The notes below the pieces were generated by a model that worked only from the letters and a program-made list of their open reading frames with translations, was not told the DNA's origin and searched no databases. The translations under genes and the position numbers were made by a program. Source: Odobenus rosmarus divergens (lineage: Eukaryota > Chordata > Mammalia > Carnivora > Odobenidae). From it: a stretch of 64,000 nt of DNA. This document shows, one piece after another, positions 49,301 to 58,907 of the stretch; the stretch's first letter is position 1; the number at the start of each line of letters is the position of its first letter. Location of the stretch: contig NW_004450382.1 in the NCBI RefSeq assembly GCF_000321225.1, positions 2,271,735 to 2,335,734 of the forward strand, in the 5' to 3' direction.

Positions 49301-52300
49301 CTGGGATTTTCAGGCAACTTAGATCACAAGCCATAGACATAAAAAATTTTCCTTCGTTCAGTTGCGTTTTCTCCCCTCTCTGTTTTCATGTGGGTTCCCA
49401 TCAAAACTTGACTCTTTTAGCCTTTTTACTAGTAACATGGCCTGTGTCTTGCCATATAGCAGGAAACAATTTGGTCAAATGTTTCAAGAGAGCATAACAA
49501 GAGTTACCAACTTCCTGGCTTGAAATAACAGCGCCCTCATTGCCCTTTGCCCTCCCTCCTCCCTTCAGCCAAGTTTATGTTATAGGGCCCATTTGTTATG
49601 TCACTCTCTTTCCTGTCTTTACATTCCGTATCAGTTAGTATGCTTCTGGCTACAAGAAAAAGAAAACTCAATGCAAGATATCTTAAATAATAGGATTTAT
49701 TACCTCACAAAAGTTTGGAGATAAGGTGATCGTAGGATTAGTTAATTCAGCATCTCAGCAATGTCATAAAGGACCCAGACTTTTCCCATTTTTCTGTTCT
49801 GTTACCTTCAGCATGTTCTTCACAGGCTAACTCCCCTAACGTTTAGAAGATGGCTTCTGCAGTCCCAGACATTACGTGCAAACATGAAAACTTCCCGCAG
49901 AGTATAAAGGACTACTTCCTCCTTGTGTTTCTCTTCACAAGAGTGAAGAAGTTTTCCTAGAAGGTCTTTCAGCAAACTTACCTCATTTTCACTAGCCAGA
50001 ACACACGGCCACCCCTAAACCAGTGAGCGGCAAGGGGGATGGGGTCACCGCAGGTGGCTCAGACCCAGAGGATTCACCCCGGTCACAGGAGGGAGGCGAG
50101 GGCTCTGCCAGGTTGGCAGCAAGGGAATGACTGTTGGGTAAGCAGTCAAAAGTCGACAGGGGAGAAAGTAAAGAGAGGAGGCGGGTGGTGTATCTGGATA
50201 GAGTAGAGGTATTAATGTTTCAAGGTTCCAGTGAGATGAAAGAAAAGTGTATTATTGCCAGTAACTAGGGAGATTTGAATTTAATATTTCAAAGGAAGAG
50301 CAGTGGAGGATGTTAAAAAGGTAGAAGGTATAACTGTGGAAATGAGTGGAAATAGGATACAGTGGAAACGGTCGTTAGTGCTGAGGTCAAAGATCCAAGA
50401 GGCTGGCAGCAAGTTTCTCAAAGGACAGGTTGTAGAGGCTATGACAGGTGGGTCTCTTGGGAAGGAGGTGGCCAGGGTCTAGATTGCTAGCACATGCTCA
50501 CAAGAAAGGCCTCAGAGACACTGCTGCCACATGGGTCTGGGGCCAGGTCACAGGTGCCTGGGGCAGTACCGGCAAGTGACCTAACCTGTCTGAATCCCAG
50601 TGTTGGCATTTTGGAAAAAAACACCCTGGTTGGTCAGGCCATTCTGGAAAGGGGTAAGGTCCTGTCACCTTCCTGTTGGAGCCACTCAAGGACCCTCGGA
50701 AGACAGCCCCACGGGAGACCCCTAGGGACAGGGTAAGGTGGAATGGGGCAGAGGTGGCTGCCAGGTATGGCAGATGTGCCCAGCTGTGCTCAGGAGCTGC
50801 CTCTTCTCACCCCACCCCGGCCAGGTCGCCTTCGCTCAGCCTTGGGTTACCTGGCTAACCTCTGGCACTTCTAGCTATAGTATCCCAGAGTCAGGAGGAG
50901 GAGGGTGAGGCTTCTTGGCTCCTCTACCTGGATGGGGCCTTGGCTAGAAATGAGTGGGGGAGGCGGGCACCCGTTGTAATGGCCAGAGCAGCCGCCCTGT
51001 TACTACGGCGTATTTCACTTTTAATTCTGACATATAATGTAATGATCTTTTTTAAGGCCCGATGATATTATCTGCCTGACTAGATTATTGAGTCTTCATC
51101 ATCTCCAGATAAATTTATGGCCAGGACGAGGCTCAGGATTTATCATCAGTCAATAGAGCTCGATACTCTAACAAGGCGTGTAATAAGATATACATATTTA
51201 ATGATCCAAGGGGAGGAGCGCTAATGGGAGCCCAGAGTGAGTGGTCCACAGGGCCGGGGCTCTGCCCTAGGGCTGCCGTAGCTGTAGGGGCATGGATGCG
51301 GTCTTTGCCCTGTGGTCCCCAACTCTGGCCTTTCTCATGACCACCTCAGTGTCCTCCTCCTTAACATCCAGAGGGAGAGGCAGACAGGGAAAGGAAGAGG
51401 AGTCAGTAGGCAAAGTGTCGGAGCTGGGGCCTAGGCCTCTTCAGCCCAACCGGCGTAGAGACACCCCACCAGGGAAGTCCTCTCCCTGCTTCTGGGCCTG
51501 GGGTGCGGGTGGGGGAGTAGCGGTGTCCTTAGACCTGTACACCCAGGCCCCTGAGCGTTAGGGCGGGCCCACAAGGGGAGGGAGTGCCGGGGCTGCGTGC
51601 CCAGGCTGCGCTGATGGTGACGGATGGTTTTTCATTACAGCCTCTCAGGTCCTGCCCGCGCCCTGTGTGGAAATTCTATTTATTCCCTAATTTGTAAAAA
51701 TTCCCTCTTTATCTGATCCCAATCAGGGCGGGGTAATTGGCTCTCTGGGGCAGCGGCTGGGGTCCTTGATGAAGAGCTATGTGGATGTACCCAGCCCGGC
51801 CCCCACCCAGCCCGCCACCAGGGCCCACAATTAATAATGATTTGCAAATGGCAGACAAGCAATAACACAGAAAGATGTGGCGTCCGTGCTGCCTCTTCAT
51901 TTCCTCCCCTCGCAGATATAAATGGCCACAGAACAAAAACCCAGCACTATAAATTCTGGAATTAGTTATTCACTGGGATAAATGGGGCCTGGAGCCACCA
52001 GCCCCTCTCCCACCACCCTTCTTGCCTGCTTTCCTCGATCCAGGTGTGTTCCCAGGCCCGAGGCCTGGCTCCTCTGTATCTTTGGCTCATGGCTCAGTTC
52101 CCCAGTTCCCTCCTAGACTCTTCCCACCACTGAAGCTAGCCCTTCCTGTGTGGCCCAGAGTTGGGAGCGGTCACCTGCTCTGGATCTGTGGCTTCCTCAG
52201 CCTCTGCCTCCTCTCACTGACCTCTCTTGGCTGCCCAAGCAGGGCTTCTGTCCCCACTCTGCACTAGGGTTTGAATGGAGGTGACAGGTCCCGCCCAGCC

Positions 52301-55300
52301 TGGGAGTCTGGGTCAGGGTTGGGTCTTGGGTGTCATCTTTGGTATTTGGGACCAATCTGGTCATTTGCCTGGCCAAGTCTGAGTTGGGCTCCTGGTGGCC
52401 AAACGTGATGTAAGTGACATAAGGCTTTGACGCCTGCTCGCTGGCCAGGCTGTTGTGGGATGTTGGCACAGGCGTTTCCGGGCACCCTGCCCTCTCGGCC
52501 AGGCACACGCTCTCCCCGCCCCCCAAGTGGCTCTGAGCTGGCGGGTAATGGGCGTGTAATGGCCTCATTTCCATGCCCGGCCTCCAGGAGCGGCGGTAAG
52601 TGTTTGATTGCCTTAATTTCCAAACACATCATTATCCCAGCTTTACCAGCGCTTAATAAACACTTTATGAGGATTTTTTTAAAAACATCTTCGGTCCGCA
52701 TACTTCTCTGAAGTGATAAACTCTAATTAAGTCTAATATTTAAAAATATGGTAATGGTGAGTTGTTTGAATAAGTGGACTGCATTTCTGTAATTTCATTA
52801 TTACGTAAAACACGCTAATTATTTGGAGCGCGCTTATTACGGAGAGAGAAATCGCCTGCTAATCAAGATGAAATTGCCTTTTCCCCTTATTGTGGAACCA
52901 CCGTCATCCTTCACCATCAGCCCTGTGGCACCTCCAGGCACCTCGGTGGGGTGGAGGGGGCGGAGGGGAGGGGCTAGAAGAAGGGGTCACTTTGGAGTTG
53001 AGGCTATAAGGGCTCTGTCTGGGGGGAAGCAGAGGGAGCTGTGGGAGCCGTGTCTGGGGAGAGGGGTCTATATCTGGGGGTGGTGTCAGGGGGGCCAGGG
53101 TAGCCCTGTCTGGGCGCCCAGGGGACTGTGTGGGCCATGTCTGGGACAAGGAACGGGCTTGTGGGATCTCAGGGTATTACTGCTGGAATAACATTATTAT
53201 TGGATATTATTGGAATAGCAACCACAATAATAATCACTAACCCAGCCACTGTTTTAAGCACTTCACAAATAAAAACTCATTTCATCTTTTCAACAACCCT
53301 TTGAGGGAAGTAGTTGCTATAATTATCATTATTGTTCCCATTTTAGAAAAGAAGAAACCAAGACACAGAGAGGTGAAATAAAGCACCGTAACTTGCTCAA
53401 GTTCACAGTTACGAAGTGATGGAGTTTGGATTCGAACCCAGAATCTTAGGATACCCAGGGCTTTCTGCTGGTTCAGTCCCAAATTCACTGCCTTGGCTCC
53501 TATCTTCCTTCGGAGCTACCCTGTGCTCTTGTACCCTGAGTTGTACCCAGCTGCAGCTTGAGATGCTGGCCCCCAGCATAGAGTTGCCCAGTTAGCAAAT
53601 AAAAATATAGGACACCAATTAAATTTAAACTTCAGCCAAAGAACAAATAATTTTTTAGTACAATTATGTCCCCTCTGGGGCTGGGGACTTATTAATCTGG
53701 CAGTCTTCTGTCAAGCAGGCCCAGCATTGACCCACTGACCCTTTGCTCTCAGGCACGATGCTGCCAAGATGTGCAAACAGAAAGATGTAGTGGCAAAATG
53801 AGGTTCTAGAATGTCAACACACCAGGGTTCTTGCTCTCTCTGCTTTACTAAGGTTCCTGCTTCCAGTGCTGTTCTCCCCACCCCATCTTTGCTGTCCCTG
53901 CTCCATGGGCTCTGGCCCCATTCCTCACCAGCTCCTGGAGATCACTAAGAGAACGTGCTTACCAGGCTGAGCTTTTTAGGAAGGAGGCCTCAGGTTTGTC
54001 TGAGTCTGCCTTTAGGCCACACTGCCTTGCAGCCCTATAAAGTCAGCAGCGTGTCACCCTGCTGCCCCTGATGTCTCCCAGTCCAGTTCACCTCTATGAT
54101 CATTTCATATTCATTCTCTTTCCTCGCTCCAACAGACTCACGTATGGGAATTGTATATATAATAGAGGCATCATTTCAGAAGGGTGGGGAAAGTTCAATC
54201 AATGGTGTTGGGACAATGGCTATCCACTAGGGAAAAAAAGTAAAGTTAGATCCTTTATTTCTCACCATATATGAAAATAAATTCCAGACAGATTAAAAAG
54301 TTAAATATAAAAAAAAGTATTAGAAGAAAATATATGATAGTTTTCTAATAGCACTGGGATAGGGAAGGCCTTTTTCAGTGAGATAGAAAGCCTAGAAGCT
54401 GTAAAGGAAATGCCTGATACATTTAAATGTCCCATAGGAATCTCAAGATTAACACTAAGGTCATCCCTGGCCCAAACCTACACCACCTCAGGTTTGTCTT
54501 ACCTGCATGAGTTTGACTAAGATCCTAGACTCAGCCCCCTACAGACCCACACCCTGATCTCCCCCCGTTAAGGCTTGCGCATTCTGTTTCCTTAAAATCT
54601 CTTGCCTCTGTCCACGTCTCCACACCGTCAATAGATCCCCATCTCCGTCTCCGCCGCCACTGGCCTGGTTCTGGGCCACCGTTTCTGGCCTGGACCGTAG
54701 TACAGTCTGCTAGTCAGCGTCTGTGCCTTCAGGGTTAACCCCTCCAATCCTTGAAACACAGATAGGCTCCTGTCTTGTCCCTCCTCAAATATGTTAGCGT
54801 CTCCCTGTCATTCCCAGAATAAGAAGCTCTGAAGCTCCTTAGCTTAGCATCCAGTCTCCAGGGTTTCCTCTGGCCAGTCACTGCTGACCTGGCCAGCTTC
54901 GCCTCTTGCCACTCCCCTGCCCCTTACTCTTCATCACCCCCACCGCCTGCTAGACTTACATGTTTTTGGACACACTACGTTTCCCCTCCAGCAAGGTGCC
55001 TGTACTATTCACTATGCCGGGATCACCTCCCCACTTCAAGCCCAGCTTGCTGGCCAGCTCCCCCCACCCACCCCACCCCACCCCGCCCTATGCCCTCAAG
55101 ACTTCTGCCTGGCTTTGTCCTCCGGGGAGCCCTTTCCCGATTCTCGGTGCCTTTTCTGTGCCACCTTTCCCCATAGCACTGCTCACACCACACCACTTAC
55201 GGGCCTGCCTCTGAGCTCCTTGAGGGCAGGGAGCAACAGTCTGCAGCGAGGCCTGTGACCCGGCACGGCCCGTGTGCACCCAGCACACAGAAGTGTCAGT

Positions 55301-58300
55301 GTGTGTTTGCTGAATGAATGCGTGCACAAATAAATGGTCCTCCAAGAGTTTCCTTGGGCCCTTTCCCTGCTGAGGGTGGTCCTCACCCAGGCCCTGCTTC
55401 CTGCCCTCTACTGTTCAGTTCCCAGACAAGTGCAGCTACCTGGAGCGGCCTCAGGTCATGGTCCTGTGTCAGCCCTCACTGGGTGTCCTAAGTGGTCTGA
55501 GCCACCCTTCCACTAGCAGCTTTGCCAAGCAGATATTTGACTACCCTTAGGCCCAGCCAACGAGCTTATCCAAGTCAGGTGCTAGCCCCACTCACCTCTC
55601 GGAGGGATTTAAGCAGCTGCACATCTCCCGTTATGGTCTTAGCAATATAAAAATATTTCCAGTATTAACATTAATGCCCCAAACAGAAGAGAGTCATCTT
55701 GTCACAAGCTGATAACCCTGCAGGAACATAAAATCAGGTTAGTCTTCTAGAATTCAGAGGTAAGGAAGACCTACCTCGGAGGCCTCCATTGTGGTCACAA
55801 GGCTGGGTGCCTCCCACCCCTTTACCCTCTACACCATAATGGGTTCAGGCTGGCCTCATTAGCTCAGTGAGAGGTGCCAGAAGGGGAGGCTGTTGACCCA
55901 TGTGGCCCCAGGGCTTCAAGCAGAGGACTCTCCCAGAGGCCATGTTGTCACCAGCCTCACCCTGCTGCTGGCTCTCTCTGAACTCCTGGCCTGTTAAAAG
56001 GCCCAGATTTGCCTCTTCACCTCTGCCCCATTTCCTCATTTTCTAACTGTGCCATTGACTTTTTAAACTGATCAGTAGGTTGCACTGACTCATGAGGTTT
56101 CAAGGGCTAGAAAAAGAGCCTGGGCTGGAAGCCCATAACTGCCATACCACGGACTTGGTGAACTGAAACAAGTGTCTTCCCAATTCTGGGTCTCTCTTTC
56201 TTTGTTGTAGTGGACCAGTTACAACAAGGTAGGCTCCAGAATCCTCGGTAAACAGGATCAGTAGTCAGTGTGAGCTTGTGCAATGAATGCCGGCTGGTCT
56301 CATCGCGTGTACGGGCCTCTCTGTCATCTGTGCCAGAGACTGTGCAGGATATACCCTCTTACCGTTGGGTCACCCGGGAAACTAGCGTCCTTGCCTTCCC
56401 TCCAAGAAGAGGAAGTATTCCAAACCTAAAGCACCGACAAAGACGGGGTGTGGAAGGGTATCACCTGCTCAGTGCTCACAGTTAACACATGTAGCGTCCC
56501 TTATCACCCCTAGTGGAGGAACCTGAAGTTCAAAGAAACGTGAGCACTTGCCACAAGCACACAGCCAGGGGGCAAAGTTAAGACTAGAAACGCGTCTATC
56601 GTTGTCATTTTCAGAAAACAGAGGTTCCTGGAGATTGGAACACAGGGATTGGGGGTAGAGAGTGGCAGAGGTGAGACCAGAGAGAGCAGGGACCCGTTTT
56701 TACAGGACCTTTACCTTTAAGTCATATTAAAGAGTAGAGCCTTGAACCTGAGGCCAGCGGGAGCCATTGAAAGGACTTAGAGAGACAAGGATGTGATCAC
56801 TTGGGCTACAAGAGAATGGATTAGAGGGAGAAGAAAGAGGATAGGCTGTGTAAGAGCAAGAGATGATGGGTCTGCACTGGAGTGGGGGGGCGGAATGAAG
56901 GGAAGGAGATGATTAAACAGAATAAGATAAAATCCAGTTGATACTTGAGATTTGGGAAGGAGAGGGCAGTGTCAAGCCCGATTCTCAGGCTTCTTTGGGA
57001 GCACTTGGAGTGCTGTTCACTGGGATGGAGAACACTGGGTAGTGAAGACATGTGGGGAAGGAAATTGGTGCATTACTGGATGTTTTGAGTTTGTATGGAT
57101 CCAGAAAGAGATGTTCCAGAGCTCAGGAGAGGTGCAGGCAGGAGACGGCGATCTTCAGGGCTCGCTGAAGCTCAGGGTGTGGATGAAGCCAGCCAGTGTG
57201 TCAAGTGCAGAGAGGTCAAGGACAGACTGGGGCCGGGCACAGGTGGGAGGTCAGTGCTGGCCCATGGGATGGGTGGTGACCTGGGGGGGAGGGGCTGGGC
57301 ACATTCACTTGGGCCAGGGGAGGCAGATTGAGCGATTTGTCCAGCAATGAGGGAGGAGCCAGATGAAGTCAATAGAAAACTAATTTTCTTTTCTGCTGGA
57401 AGAAATGAGGTGTGTGGCCGCTGGGTAATTGCAGATAACGAGGGGACTTACTCTTAATATGCACAGCGGCCATGGTCCCCAGAGTGCAGGAGACGGGAAG
57501 GACTGGAGGTGCCCTGACAAGGCCAGACTTCTTTGGGAAGAAAATCACCCTATCGTAGCCTTTTTGATGGTCCCATCACAGCCTCTGGGCCCTATCATAA
57601 ACCCTCCTGCCCCATCTCCAGCCTGCCCCTCCTACACAGATCTTCCTGCCCCCCTTCCCCTTCCTGTCAGCTGCCTCACTCCTGTCTCATCCCCCTCCCT
57701 CCACCCTCTACCCCCACAGCACAGGCATACACACTAAGGGAGACAAATGATGGGGCCTCAGCTGAGCGGGGCGCGTGTCCGGCCCATAAACCACGGGGAC
57801 GGGTCACGTCTGGAGTTGCCATGGCCGCGACTACCCACCCATCTGTCTTCCCACTGTCCTGCCTCAGACCAGCCCTCGTGGCTTCCTGAGTCCCTGGAGG
57901 AAAAGGGTGTCCCCGTGTCTGGGTATCACTTTTCCATGCCCACATTCCCCTTGGGTACGTTCATGTTGAGGTCTGCGAAACAGGACCCCGTGTGACCTGT
58001 CTGCCCTCACAGAGTTGCATCTGGCTAATGACACGGGACCTGGGCTGGCCAAGCCTCCCGCTTCCACAGCCCTTCTCTAGCTCTGTTGGGCCCCGTTTCC
58101 TAGTCTGAGGTTCTAGCAAGGGCAGGCTGGAGGGCTCAATGGAAGGGGTTGGCCCTTGACAGATGCAGAGGCCTCCTGACCCCACCTTGACGTTGCCACC
58201 ACCCCACACCGGATTAGGACATCGAAGTATAATGCTTCTGCAATCACAGCATCGATCCCATGAGGGCTGGTAGCGGCTGAGGTCCTGGTTATGGCCCAGG

Positions 58301-58872
58301 ACCATCTATGGAAGGTGGGAGAGGGGTGGGAGGAGGGGCAGGTGAAGGGATGGGGAGCTGGCTGGTGTTCTGGGCAGTGGAACAAAAAAACTCTGGGCAC
58401 TTGGGCCATTTCTGTCCTTGGCTTTCTGTAGAGGGACGAGTGTTGGGCAGCTGCACCTCCTGCTGGTGGTGTTAGAACTAGCCCTGGCATATGTCCATGA
58501 TAGTGAAGGTGCGGAGTACCTGCTCCTGCAGCTGCCAGGGTTCCAGGAGTTTCTCACAGGGACCAGTACTGGAGAAACTGCTGACACGGTCTGGTAGGAG
58601 CAGACCTACTTAGGTACAGCCAGAGGCAGGACTGAAGCCTGACTGGCACCAGTTTTGGGCCTAGTTGGGGGGAGAGGCAGGGCTTAGACTGAGCACACAG
58701 GCATGTCTAGTAGAAGATTGCTGGCCCAGGTGTCAAAGGTCCACAAACCTGGACTCTCTCCGCTGCTCTGGGGCGACATGGGGGAGCAGGTTCCCAGAGC
58801 AGGCTGACCAGGCCCCCGGCCCCAAAGTGCCAAGGCTTGTGCCTCGTCACCAGCTATTATGGCCTGGGCCAT

Positions 58873-58907
<35 letters not shown>

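Noticed and set aside
54150..54430. Active L1
   Set aside because: Only about 280 bases of ORF2-like sequence with stops and no neighbours in L1 order.
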